In this document: positions 21,694-33,395 of the stretch, piece after piece
Position numbering within the stretch: position 1 is the first letter of the stretch
Layout: the number at the start of each line of letters is the position of its first letter
Origin: Molanna angustata
Lineage: Eukaryota; Arthropoda; Insecta; Trichoptera; Molannidae
NCBI GenBank assembly: GCA_963576475.1
Contig: OY754972.1
Coordinates: forward strand, 11,181,062-11,245,061
Length of the DNA stretch: 64,000 nt
Reading direction: 5' to 3'
Position numbers and translations under genes: made by a program
The notes under the pieces: model-generated
Seen by the model: the letters and a program-made list of their open reading frames with translations, nothing else
The model's database searches: none
Told to the model about the DNA's origin: nothing

Positions 21694-23765
21694 CATTAAT
21701 ATACATGCATATCATGATGTCTCCAATTCCATTTTTTTATTCTATGTACCTACAATTGTTAAGTTTATATTGTTTAGATTGTCTCCTGTGAAATATAATA
21801 ATATGTACACTGCTAGCCCTAGAACAGGTATACCTAGTTGGGCAGCAATTATCTATTTTTAATGACGATTTTGTAAATGGTGTGATAAATAAATAAAATA
21901 TTGTTATCATGGACTACCACAAAGTTACCGTCAAATCCATCAATCTTATTTAAGCTACGTACTTCAAAGACATTGCTCTGCGGAGCTATAAGTCTTTTCC
22001 GTGTACCTGTACCTTAATTATTTCATTTGAAGAAACTGTACAATCGTCTTTGTGGGGCGGTCTTTTAGATATATCCGAGTGTTGTCTTTCTGTGCATACG
22101 TATTGTAGAATTCATTAGATTCGTTAGAGGAAGTGATGCTTATTAAAAAAGTAGTATGTATGTATATGGCAGATGTGCCATGATGAGTACATACATTAGG
22201 TACACGTATATGTAATATATAACTTATGTAGGTTTGAGCAAACACGAATGGAAAATAAAACAAAACTAGTAGGAGTACGTGAAAGCCTTTGTCTACCTTT
22301 AGAAATTGTGATTGTGTACTCTCAAATACATACAAACACAGGTAAAATAGAAACAGCTTAATGAGAAAACGTGACCTTACTAAATACGTGTGAATCACTA
22401 ACGCCGATATATGTTGTCATTACATCTCAACGGAGACGAAATAGCTAACAATCGTAAAGCGAAGAATTATGCAAGAACACATTTGAACGGCGCATTTAAC
22501 GAGTGTTTAAATTCGATAAACAAAAAGGAAGGCGCATATTGTTCTCGCACAAATATCTTGAGCCATTTCGCCGAGAAGGGGGGCGATTTGCACGTATACC
22601 AACGAAGCAAAAATACACAAATTTGCGCTCTGCGCACCCGGAAGCCTCGTATAAGATATTTTGTGAAAACTATACATACCTACTGTAATATATTGATGTT
22701 GCGCCTTAAATCAGACAATAGGTATAGCGTATTAACAGGTACATACGAACAAAGGATTCGGGAATCTTCGGGGGTCTGATATAAGGCAAAGTGGGCGGTT
22801 TGTTGGGGTCATTCTGGTTATAGATTTAGGCTCTCACGTAGTGGTTTAAAAGGGAACTAATTATTGTGCTTCACTCTAAAATATATATTCATGTAATTAC
22901 AATAAACTGTGTAAAGTGTTAACGCGTGTATTTATTTATATCTGAACATTAAAACTACCAGATATCACACCTACCTCGCTTAATTCCTACCGCACTTTAG
23001 TTACACGCAAGATGTTGTAGTATTTGAACGTATTGACGTTGTCGAAATGTCATCTTGTATGATGAAAACATGTAAAAGTTACACTAGAACTGTGAAGAAA
23101 CGACCAGATATATCATTTCTTGCTGCATATTTATTCAATAACTAATATATTTATATGGATGTTTATTTTTTTATTTTGAGTAAACGAGACAAGAGTCAAA
23201 TCATATTCGCTTGTAGCTATGCAGAAGGATTCTGTTATTAGCTTTTATACACAGCTACAACTTAATATAAGTTTGTATCTTTCACATTCATTATTTGGTA
23301 TGAAAGATAATTATGATGTGATTGCACTGGAGTTGGAGTGTGAGTCTTTTACTGTAGGATCTTTTTCTCACTTAATGTATACTGTCATGTGTGCTCTTTC
23401 TTTGTGATATTGTAATAATTCGTTAAAATGTACCATTTTCGTAGAGCGTTTTGCTCTCATATAACGTGTCCATACATAAAATGTCACTGGGCGCATTAGA
23501 TTGTTTTTAATGATTTTATTCGGAAAGAGGCGAAATAATATCTCACAGTTCAGCGCTGCGGTTCACCACCAATTATGAATTATGCTTTTAACAGTGAGAC
23601 GAGACTGGTGTGTGGTGATACATATATTTATCGTGCGTCCATTTATAAGGCACACCTGTCGCTGGTTAATTGTCACGGCGTATCCCAAAATGAATGATTT
23701 TATTAAATTACCATTTTATATGTAATATTGCATTTTTCAAAACTCATATCTAGGACATAAGGAGA
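21694..23765. other. no recognisable gene or element
   Basis: The longest frame (22411-22779, 122 codons) overlaps a frame of 61 codons and has no known domain. No clear repeat structure was seen. Confidence 0.4.
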
Positions 23766-24123
23766 GAATGCAAGTTAAGGAAGGATATTATATGTAAAAT
23801 GAAAGTGAATGCTTTAAGGTGGTTTGGACATATAGAAAGAATGAACGATGAACGACTGACCAAAAAAATATACATGGGTGCAAGAGATGGAGTGAATAGC
23901 AGAGGTCGCCCCAGAAAGGGATTCCATGACCATGTGAATGATATTTTGAAAGAAGGAAACATAAAAAGTTTGAACAATCGACGAGCATGTATGAGACGAT
24001 GCATGGATGTAAAGGAAGCCAGAAATGTGTGCAAAAATAGAGAAGTATGGCGCTCGATTCTCTCTGCTTACCCCGTAAGGGACATGGCGTGATGGTATGT
24101 ATGTATGTATGTATGTATGTATA
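23766..24123 (+). pseudogene. LINE 3' end with (GTAT)n tail
   Basis: Codons 23799-24092 read MKVNALRWFGHIERMNDERL, then KKIYMGARDGVNSRGRPRKG, ending YPVRDMA. LRWFGH.ERM....K.IY......G...RGRPRK is the conserved C-terminal block of many insect LINE proteins. The stop lies in ATGGCGTGATGG and is followed directly by (TATG)n, the microsatellite tail typical of this lepidopteran family. Tail-end relatives on the minus strand are at 37930-38075, 44960-45365 and 47170-47230. It is 5'-truncated. Confidence 0.8.
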
Positions 24124-24625
24124 TCTAGGACAGCTATTTTACATTGAAATGTTATCGAGTTTTTATTGCAAAGTAAAGATTATTAATTATTGCATATTTT
24201 TATATTAAAAAATACTATTAAAAAATAACTGTCATGGAATAACGTAGAGACAAAGGACCATAAATCAAATTATTTGCAATAGTGAAAATAATTTAAATCG
24301 TAAACATTAACGTTTTGACACTAAAAAAATAATAGAGTGTAGCCAATACTGATATTTGAATTTAGAGTTAAAAGTAAAAACTTATGGCTTACCAAAAACG
24401 TCGATACAACCATGTGCATGTTTTGAGAATGTGAATTTTCTATAAAAAAATGATTATCCATACCTGAAACAAAAAAAAAAGAATATTGATAACTAAATAA
24501 ATATAAATGCTAATAAAATGTTACTGGTAGATATTAGACATTATCAAAACTTGGCTCCAAAGATCCTAAATTTAGTTGAAAAGATATAAAGAACATACAT
24601 TTAATAGAAAATACAAGACTAAAAC
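24124..24625. other. no recognisable gene or element
   Basis: AT-rich spacer between the LINE tail and the 73-bp array. Confidence 0.45.
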
Positions 24626-25575
24626 ATACATACAATACAAACATGGTTATATAACAAAGGGATCAACTATTGTCAGCAAATTCTCAATTCATAACAACAT
24701 ACATACAATACAAACATGGTTATATAACAAAGGGATCAACTATTGTCAGCAAATTCTCAATTCATAACAACATACATACAATACAAACATGGTTATATAA
24801 CAAAGGGATCAACTATTGTCAGCAAATTCCACAATTCATAACAACATACATACAATACAAACATGGTTATATAACAAAGGGATCAACTATTGTCAGCAAA
24901 TTCTCAATTCATAACAACATACATACAATACAAACATGGTTATATAACAAAGGGATCAACTATTGTCAGCAAATTCTCAATTCATAACAACATACATACA
25001 ATACAAACATGGTTATATAACAAAGGGATCAACTATTGTCAGCAAATTCTCAATTCATAACAACATACATACAATACAAACATGGTTATATAACAAAGGG
25101 ATCAACTATTGTCAGCAAATTCTCAATTCATAACAACATACATACAATACAAACATGGTTATATAACAAAGGGATCAACTATTGGCAGCAAATTCTCAAT
25201 TCATAACAACATACATACAATACAAACATGGTTATATAACAAAGGGATCAACTATTGTCAGCAAATTCTCAATTCATAACAACATACATACAATACAAAC
25301 ATGGTTATATAACAAAGGGATCAACTATTGTCAGCAAATTCTCAATTCATAACAACATACATACAATACAAACATGGTTATATAACAAAGGGATCAACTA
25401 TTGGCAGCAAATTCTCAATTCATAACAACATACATACAATACAAACATGGTTATATAACAAAGGGATCAACTATTGTCAGCAAATTCTCAATTCATAACA
25501 ACATACATACAATACAAACATGGTTATATAACAAAGGGATCAACTATTGTCAGCAAATTCTCAATTCATAACAAC
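24626..25575 (+). repeat. tandem array, 73-bp unit, 13 copies
   Basis: The ACATGG string recurs at 24641, 24714, 24787, 24861, then every 73 bp to 25518. One unit has an extra base (TTCCACAATT near 24830). Two units, near 25183 and 25402, carry TTGGCAGC instead of TTGTCAGC; they are exactly three units apart, which suggests duplication of a three-unit block. Frames through it repeat a meaningless peptide. Confidence 0.95.
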
Positions 25576-26655
25576 GTCATACACGACAGAACTACTAACA
25601 TAGGACTCAATAAGTGGACCATGGGCTACACAATTATATTATTATATAACAGCTTACAATGATTTAGTAATTAATATTATATAACTAGTCTACCACCTCG
25701 GAACAGGCCTGGCCTAAGGAGGTGGTCCAAACCAAGCCAATTTATTTGTTAAGTTGCTTATATAATCATGTAAATTTTGGTATATGTAGGTAATAATTTT
25801 TTTTTATATATTTTTAAAAGGGCTCTATGAGCTACTCTTCGCGTTATACATGTTTTTCGTTGTTATGTCATACATTTTGCCCAGTACAAAGTATTTCAAC
25901 GCTCGGTTAGACGGAAGCGTATGGCAGTTATTGATCCATGTAGGGCTACGATATTATCAATACGTTATTATCTTATCTTAATTTAAAAAATAATAAATCA
26001 GTACTCGATCAACATTTATTAGCTTATACCCCTATTTTTTTACGTGTCGCGAAGGGTTTCGTAAGCGCAAAAAATAGCGCAAGTAATAAAAATCGTAAAA
26101 AAATAGCGGTATATAGCTAATAGTATAGGTCAAAAATAGTTGATATTAACAACCCAAAAAATATCCGTCGAATAACTAAATGATATTAATTATAATTATT
26201 ATGGAGTTAATTTTTCTTCCAATCACCATATCCAGAGAAAATTTTCGAATTCAATAATATTATTATTTGTTCGGCGAAAAATTACATTTCTTTCCCTACT
26301 CAACAGATGTTTTCTGGGTTAGGCCTTTTATTAATTTATTCCCGACCAAAAGTAGGCACAAGTAGAAACCGACTATTATTACCCTCGAGCTACTTCTGAA
26401 AAAAAAATAGCATCGAAAACTTTTCGTCCAATCCGGTTTCGGCCAGTTTTTGAAATTCGAATAAAAAAATCACACACACCGCCGCGACGCCCGAGAAAAA
26501 GTATTCATGTTTTTTTTTTAACATAAAAGATATTTTCCTCGCTTTACGAATTTGTATTTCTGAAAAAAATATATCCAGCGGACTTGCGTAGGCAAGTGGA
26601 GATTGTTTCATTTTCGAAAAACAAATGGACTGTGGACTTCATTTGATCCAAGTCA
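25576..26655. other. spacer; possible LINE 3' UTR hairpin at 25683-25720
   Basis: ACCACCTC..GAGGTGGT can pair across AGGCCTGGCC at 25685-25719. It resembles the hairpin in LINE 3' UTRs at 49560 and 55310. Otherwise AT-rich with no gene. Confidence 0.35.
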
Positions 26656-26840
26656 GGGGGGGCAAGTCTGGTTCGACCGGCGAAATCAAAACCCTAGTAA
26701 TTACCCATATCATGGATATAATTATCGTATGGAGTTATATGACATCTAAAGATATTGTAGAACTCTATATAATAATTATATCCATGATATGGGTAATCAC
26801 GAGGGTTTTGATTTCGCCGATTGAACCAGACTTGCCCCCC
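26656..26840. mobile_element. palindromic MITE-1, full-length copy
   Basis: 185 bp, closely matching 8021-8204 (seven Gs at the left end). The arms contain GGCGAAATCAAAACCCTAG and its inversion. The flanks are CA on the left and TG on the right. Confidence 0.85.
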
Positions 26841-26931
26841 TGGATAGTAGAAGAAGAAGAAGTTGTTAGTCCATCCTGATTCGTATGCAATATGAACAAG
26901 TAAAAACGTGTCTTTTAAGGAGGTGCTTGTT

Positions 26932-27060
26932 GAATTCATATAACCATGTTTTTTTCGTATAATTGAATTTATATAACCATGTTTTTTTCGTATAATTGAA
27001 TTTATATAACCATGTTTTTTTCGTATAATTGAATTTATATAACCATGTTTTTTGTATAAT
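26932..27060 (+). repeat. tandem array, 33-bp unit, 4 copies
   Basis: The unit GAATTTATATAACCATG + TTTTTTTCGTATAATT starts at 26932, 26965 and so on. The last unit has lost a few bases. It contains TTATATAACCATGTTT, the exact inverse of a 16-base core of the 73-bp array. Confidence 0.9.
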
Positions 27061-27114
27061 TTGCGCAATTCTGTAATTGGACTTATCCCTGCATTATGTT
27101 TGTATTGTTACTTA

Positions 27115-27296
27115 TTATGTCCTTTTCTGATTCGTTTCAGAGTACGAAAACGTCTATGACCGACGGGGGACTTCGGTAAAAGGATTTCATTCGCGCGGTG
27201 TGACGTAACGAGTCCCGTATAAATGCAGTCAATTTTTTGACATCCCATACACTAAAATTCAGACGGATAAATTTAGACGAATCAGAATAGGACATA
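27115..27296. mobile_element. small inverted-repeat element (MITE-like)
   Basis: Ends TATGTCCTTTTCTGATTCGT (27115) and ACGAATCAGAATAGGACATA (27278-27297) are inverted with one or two mismatches. The interior is richer in CG than its surroundings (GACCGACGGGGGACTTCGG). No coding. Confidence 0.6.
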
Positions 27297-27439
27297 TTGT
27301 ATGTGTAATGTGTTGAAAAGCCAAATAAATAAAAATAAAATAAATAAAAATTAGGTTTCCCTTAAATTCTATAATTAATAAAGTTAACAAATCTATTTGC
27401 AGCCGAGAATTTAGCATTGGAAATAACTAACAATGTTTA

Positions 27440-28060
27440 TTAGTTCAATATTTTTTACTCCACACTACCCCAAGGGGACATAGTGGGGGATCATGAATTT
27501 GCAATTTTTAATACTATTTTTTATTGCAGATAATCAACTAGTATCATGCTGAGATTGTATTCTGATCACAATGTGTCTGTGTGTATGTGCTGTGTACTAT
27601 GTGCTATGTACGGCGTGTTTATTCTACTTTATCGATTATAGATTCGCATTCGTATAAAATACTCGTACGATTCTTTTCAAATTTTGCTTAGACCCCGTTA
27701 GATTTTGAAGGATACCTGATCAGTTCTACTCATTTTTTTAACTGTCAAATATTTCAATGTGACCCCAAACTCAGGAAACATGAAATTTGACATTTATATT
27801 CTCAAATTGCTAAAAAGGTACATCACTCTAATAAAATGACATCGAAGAATTATCAATTTTTCATAAATTTTTTAAATCATAAATAATATCACAAACTCAT
27901 TTAATGGAAATGCTGTAAATTTTCCATACATAATACTTTGTGGTCTGACTTGGTAGTGAGTAGTATAGCGTTGGCCACAACCCATTCGTTTTTAATATCT
28001 TTTAATGATTCGGCAAATATACTTATATTATAAATTATGAATTTGTCATTGTAGTAACAA
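27440..28060 (+). repeat. dispersed repeat W, copy 1
   Basis: It shares long stretches with 47375-48205: the start CACTACCCCAAG, ATCAAC(T)AGTATCATGCTG, TAACTGTCAAATATTTCAA, TGACCCCAAACTCAGGAAAC, and the end AGTATAGCGTTGGCCACAAC + CCATTCGTTT. A third, short copy is at 53520-53635. It is non-coding and unclassified. Copy 1 has an extra ~100 bp with GTGTGTATG near 27570. Confidence 0.7.
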
Positions 28061-28104
28061 GTACATATACATCGTAATACATTCCCTAAACGTAAATGCT
28101 TGTA

Positions 28105-28185
28105 CTATAGGTGAATGAAATCGATCGTGGCAGGATTCGAACTCGCGACCACTGGACCCAGCGCGCTAACCGCTTTGCCTTTTGA
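28105..28185 (-). repeat. SINE-A fragment (tRNA-Ala-like head), copy 2
   Basis: TCGTGGCAGGATTCGAACTC + GCGACCACTGGA matches 3358-3390. The anticodon-loop half is deleted (GGACCCAGCGCGC). It is preceded by the same ATTCCCTAAAC segment as copy 1. Confidence 0.6.
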
Positions 28186-28189
28186 ATTT

Positions 28190-28980
28190 GCCATTTACCA
28201 CTATTTTTTGCGAATCACATAGCGACATATTTTGGGAGAGCTGTCCCTCCGTCGACCGGCGTACTAACTACTGAATATACTAATGGCATACTAAATACAG
28301 ATTATATTTTCGTTCTCAAAAGAATTCATACTTCATACAGCAAAAGTGTGTTGTAAAAGAATACACATGTCTTTATAATTCTGTCCCATTGTTACTACGA
28401 GTATTTCATAGTTATCCTTTGTTTTTATATTAATGTCCGCCATTGAGGGTGTAGAGGAAGTACCTATTCAAAATGATGAGCCTTAAGAGAACTAAAAGGG
28501 TCTACTGTCAAATAGAGTCTCTCTCTCTCTTTGATCCACGGTAATAAAGTTACCCCTAGGTTTTGTAAGGACAACATAACTTCCCATGTAGTCCAAAATA
28601 TACCTACCAACAACAGCAACAAGCTATAATGGTTCCATGTGGAATTTCTTCTAGTATGGCCTTTTGAGAAATATATATTATATGTACGTTGGGCATGTGA
28701 TACGTCCGGCTCTTGAAGAACTCACATCCAACTGTGTTTCCGGCCCATGGCAACAAAAAAAAGTCCTTGATATAAGAAAGAATATTGATATAATAATTGA
28801 ACTGAAAGAAAATCAACTACGGAATAATTGTGTATGTTCATTGTCGATTCATCTGCGTCATTATACAGTCGTATATACATAATATATGACTCTTGACGAA
28901 TTGATAAACCGTTTTCGTTATAGTAATATCATATTATCCAAATGGGTGCCTAGTCGTCGTGTTAATTTAGCGATGGGAAA
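28190..28980. other. no gene; family-B-like relic at 28235-28275
   Basis: TTTTGGGAGAGCTGTCCCTC + CGTCGACCGGCG resembles one arm of foldback family B. The remainder is unrecognised. Confidence 0.35.
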
Positions 28981-29050
28981 GACAACTCAATGTATGGAAG
29001 GGACATTTGCCTGTCACGTGACAACTGTCACTTCCATACATTGAGTTTTC
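28981..29050. repeat. 70-bp near-perfect palindrome
   Basis: GACAACTCAATGTATGGAAG and its inverse CTTCCATACATTGAGTTTTC surround a centre with TGTCACGTGACA. It is self-complementary over most of its length. Confidence 0.75.
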
Positions 29051-29699
29051 TTTTCTTTTCTATCGATAAATTGATACGTTGACTAGGTAAGCAAATAGGC
29101 ACTTCACATTTTAGGCACACAGGCTGTTTAATATGGTTCAGTATGAAAATTTTAACGAATGATTGGTAATCTGAGGACGGACTGGTTGCTAAAAATGGGA
29201 ATAAAAGAAACTGAAAAGGTACTTGCCTATGTCCTTACCTAGTATACAGATGTACATGGAGTGTATGTGTATGTGTGCGTGTGTGTTGGTGTGTGTATGC
29301 AAAACAGACCACAATATTATGTCTAATATTGTTCGATATATTTTTGTTTAATTATTTATAATTCATGTGGTTGTCTATAAAACGTACTGTCAGTAAAACT
29401 ATATGAAATATAATGAAAATATCGTATAAAGATGTATTAAGAGGGTGACTGCTGTCAATGTACCTATTTTTTCAATTTGAATTTACATCATTACTACAAA
29501 ACGAATCATTTTGAAAAAATAACCTAGTTAGTTTGGATATTAATAAAAAAAAATATAACTTAACTTTTTTATTATATTATGTACTAGCTTTTATGTCCCG
29601 CCGTTGGCCAAGAATGTAAATTAGTGAAGGAATAAGCAATCGTTTATATAATATTGTCACAAAAAATATTTGCTAATTCGTAGTATGAAAAGTAGTTTG

Positions 29700-31005
29700 A
29701 AATTTAACTGAGTTTAAGCGGTGCAAAATCTTAAAGTGATGGCCACAATCCATTTGCTTTTATATATAAGCACATACAATTTCTGCACGCATGGACTATG
29801 GGAAATGATCTTAAATATGACTTATTATAAAAAGACAACGTCGTAAAGAGTTTGGATTTGGCCACAACCCCTATTTTTATATATTGTCATCGAACGCAAA
29901 TAATGTGTTTTAAATATTTAGTAATTTTGGATGATGGGAAATGGTTTAAAAATTGATTAAACAAAAGTACTGAAAATATTCTAGTGTTGGTCCCATCCCA
30001 TTCGTTTTTATATTTTTCGTCAAGTGTGCATATAGTTTATTATAGTTTTGCACAATAAAACTGATAGACTTAAAACTGACACATAAGTCTACATTACAGA
30101 AGAAGAAGACTTAAGCTATGTTAAATAGTTTTTAATATGAATATAAACGTTGTGAAGATCCAGCAATGGCCACAACCCCGATTTTTTATATATTGTCATC
30201 AAAATGAAATGTGTAGTTATTGAAAATTAAGCATATATGATGATTTATTTATTTATTTATTTACTAATTTATTTGGATTAGTAAACAGTCATGTTAACAC
30301 TTACAATACACAAACGATTTACAGAAATGAGACCAATTACATACCAATCCCAGAAAGTACAGAATAATGACAGTTACAAAAAATTGAATAAAAAAAAAAG
30401 CATTTCATATATTGTAATAAGTATAAGAAGGATGTACATGGTTATAGGATGGGTTGTAAGGAGTGAAGTAAACATATTTATTAATATTTATTCAACTATC
30501 GTTGTAGGCGAATGCAACCTTTTATATAGTTCAATTTTGTATCGCAGTTGGCTGCTATCAAACATGTCCAGGCCTGCAAAGTTATTGTTGTAACTATTGC
30601 AAGCCCGCACAATGAATGCGTTCTGCCCTGTAGTGGTACGCACTCGGTCTGTGTAGAATAGGGTGTTACGTCTGCCACTTCGCATCGGGACATGAAATGG
30701 AATTAATTTTAATATGTCGGGTGAGTCAATTATGTAATTTAGAATTTTGTATAATGTCATTTGGTCAGTAACGGTACGTCTAAGTTCCAATGTCTCAATG
30801 TTGAAGGCTGTTAAAATATCTGATTTAGATGCAAATCTGTGATATGAACGAAAATTGAGGTAATTTAAAAATTTATGCTATAATAAATGGTGTAAATTTG
30901 ATTGAACAAAAGTAATGAGAAGATTCTAGTGTTGGTCACATCCCATTCGTTTTTATGTATTTTCATCAAGTATGCATGTTGTTTATAATATTTCGTTACA
31001 ATAGA
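29700..31005. repeat. diverged repeats with a GTTGGCCACAACCC motif
   Basis: Strings like GTGATGGCCACAATCCATTT, TTTGGATTTGGCCACAACCC, CTAGTGTTGGTCCCATCCCA, CAGCAATGGCCACAACCCCG and CTAGTGTTGGTCACATCCCA recur at about 29737, 29850, 29982, 30160 and 30928. The LINE fragment at 30241-30870 interrupts them. The same motif ends repeat W and occurs at 2895-2930. Confidence 0.6.
30241..30870 (-). pseudogene. LINE reverse-transcriptase C-terminal fragment, Jockey/CR1-like
   Basis: Minus-strand codons 30790-30488 read MELRRTVTDQMTLYKILNYI, then IPFHVPMRSGRRNTLFYTDR and QNAFIVRACNSYN. The LRR..TD...LYKI..........I.F.VP.R..R....FY..R pattern is the standard end of CR1/Jockey-type reverse transcriptases. 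On the minus strand it ends with (AAAT)n at 30241-30262. It is 5'-truncated. Confidence 0.75.
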
Positions 31006-31014
31006 CTATTCAAA

Positions 31015-31555
31015 GACTAAATAAAAAAAGAAGTAGAAGTATAAAACTATAACAAATAGTTTGTAATAAAAACTGACCCAATGGTCTACATAGAAGATGA
31101 AATAGAAGAATTACACATTAGGAAATGTATTATATAAAAAACTGACCAAAATGTCTTCATAAAAGAAGAAGAAGATGAATTGAACTATAGGAAATATTTT
31201 ATATAAAATTCACCCAACATCTACATAAAATAAGAAAACGAAGAATTAGACTAAAAGATAGTTTGTTTAAAAATAGTTTGTTTAAAAACTTACCAAAAGG
31301 TCTACATAAAGGAAGAAGAAGACGAATTAGACTATAGGAAATAGTTTGTATAAAAACTCACCCAAGGTCTACATAAATTAAGAAAAAGAAAAATTAGACT
31401 ATAGGAAATAGTTTATTTATGAACTGTCCCAAATGACTTCACAAAAGAAGAGGAAGAAGATTTAAACCCCAAGAAATAGTTTGTAGAAAAAATCACCCAA
31501 AGGTCTACATAGAAAAAAGAAGAATTTCACTATAGGAAATAGTTTGTAGGTATAT
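31015..31555 (+). repeat. degenerate tandem repeat, ~65-80 bp units
   Basis: About seven units of the type AACTCACCCAAAGGTCTACATA, a GAAGAAGAAGA stretch, ATTAGACTATAGGAAATAGTTTGT. They vary in length by deletion. A lone unit lies at 30085-30130. Confidence 0.75.
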
Positions 31556-32714
31556 TGAATGTGTATTGTAGTTAACCTAAAATAGTTTAATAATTTTCCT
31601 ATACAAAATCAGTCTATTCTTGGTTTTTAAGTAGTAAGTATTAGGTATGTAGGTACCTACCTACAATGATGTTCTAAATTAATTCGAATTCGATTTATAT
31701 CAAATTTTATTTGAATATCAGAATGTGTCCGTTACCATAGTAACCATGTTCCAACATGTGATAAATATCAAATGTTATGGAGACATTTTTTGAATATGTA
31801 GGTACCTACATTGGTTTGTTCGATGCCATAAAAATGAAAATTGTCAGAAAAATCAAATATTTTAAACAAATTATGCAATTTTATTACGCCTATATCTTTA
31901 CTAATAATTAACAGACTTTTACAATATATGTCTTAAAACTTGCTGTAATGTCTTGTGTTTCATTTTATTATTTCATAATCACATTTATTTCAAAGGTATA
32001 TTATTTTAAAGAACATATTCATTCGGTAGGAAAATTAAATATCGTATGAAAAGATATTAAAATGGCGGGGTTATATGTACATTTGTACAAAACGCTTACT
32101 TTAAAAATAAGTTAAACATTATAATTAGACAAAATATTCACCATGTTTTTCACTTAAAAGCTAAGTTATACTTGAAAATATATTTTTTTCGTGTAAATAC
32201 GTACTTCTAACTTTTAAACTAACAGATATTTGCGTGCAAAATGTACACTTTTTTGACAGATATGACTTGGAAAATTTTGTATGAAAAAAATAATTATTGA
32301 AATATCTTTAAAATTCAGCATTTTAATCGCATTATTTTTAGCGTGACACTGCATCAGGTATACTGGTACACGTTCGCACATAAATTAGATTTTTAGATGC
32401 TCTTGGTTTTTCAAAAGGCGTGAGACAAACACACACACACACATACACACACACACACTAACATATTGATTGCTTTATTACTTTAGATATATTCTTGTAG
32501 GAAAATAATAAGCATACCCCGATTTTTGTCATTTATGTTAAATTTCTAAAAAACTATAAGGTATAAGGTAGAAGATCAAAATATCTGGAAAATACGATGT
32601 AACGTTGCATTAATGCATCAGGTTAAGTTAATAAACCAAACTATGTAATTTATTTTTTTCAAATAATGATGGTATATCAAATTGAAAAATAGGTACGTTG
32701 GCAGCAGTCCCCCT

Positions 32715-33032
32715 TTAATGTGATTGTGAAATATTCCATCTCGGTAAAGGCTAAACCTAGAGAGGAAGATATGTATAAAAATGATATGATTAATAAATAA
32801 ATAAAATCCAATTCTATTTCAAAAAAATATGTATTTATATTTTCTCGTTGTTAATGCTAATTAAACCGATTTTTACATGATAAACATACGGTTGATTTCC
32901 TACATATTAAATAGAAATATTTAAAAACAAATATTATTTTAAAAAGTTTATGTTATCAATTTTTCAAACGAATATCTGTATTTTTAATTATTATTTTTCC
33001 TTAGTTCAGCATTTGTTCAATATTGTTTATGT
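32715..33032. other. no recognisable gene or element
   Basis: AT-rich spacer before the 70-bp array. Confidence 0.4.
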
Positions 33033-33395
33033 GTTTTTTTTCTGATTTATATACTAACGTCATGTAGGTATACACGTGTGTATTATTTTATATTGGTAAC
33101 ATGTTTTTTTTCTGATTTATATACTAACGTCATGTAGGTATACACGTGTGTATTATTTTATATTGGTAACATGTTTTTTTTCTGATTTATATACTAACGT
33201 CATGTAGGTATACACGTGTGTATTATTTTATATTGGTAACATGTTTTTTTTCTGATTTATATACTAACGTCATGTAGGTATACACGTGTGTATTATTTTA
33301 TATTGGTAACATGTTTTTTTTCTGATTTATATACTAACGTCATGTAGGTATACACGTGTGTATTATTTTATATTGGTAACATGTTTTTTTTGTGT
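33033..33395 (+). repeat. tandem array, 70-bp unit, 5 copies
   Basis: TCTGATTTATATACTAACGT starts at 33041, 33111, 33181, 33251 and 33321. The copies look identical, indicating recent expansion. The unit also contains CATGTAGGTATACACGTGTG. Confidence 0.95.

Larger units (their letters stand above)
29441..32714. mobile_element. composite element with inverted ends flanked by TTAA
   Basis: Left end GAGGGTGACTGCTGTCAATG + TACCTATTTTTTCAATTTGA. The reverse complement of the right end is AGGGGGACTGCTGCCAACG + TACCTATTTTTCAATTTGA. TTAA flanks both (29437-29440, 32715-32718). TTAA is the piggyBac-type target, but the termini do not match the usual piggyBac CCC start, so the class is uncertain. The interior holds a degenerate tandem region, a LINE fragment and a (CA)n run at 32426-32458; no transposase was seen. 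Confidence 0.55.

Noticed and set aside
22411..22779. 122-codon frame as a host gene
   Set aside because: No domain, no splice context, and an overlapping second frame of similar quality; likely chance.
24626..25575. Possible CRISPR array
   Set aside because: Units are contiguous with no unique spacers, and the genome is eukaryotic. The same holds for the 43-, 62-, 70- and 134-bp arrays.
24576..25662. Frames with a repeated HGYITKGSTIVSK peptide
   Set aside because: Translation of the 73-bp tandem array, whose length is not a multiple of three overall; no gene context.
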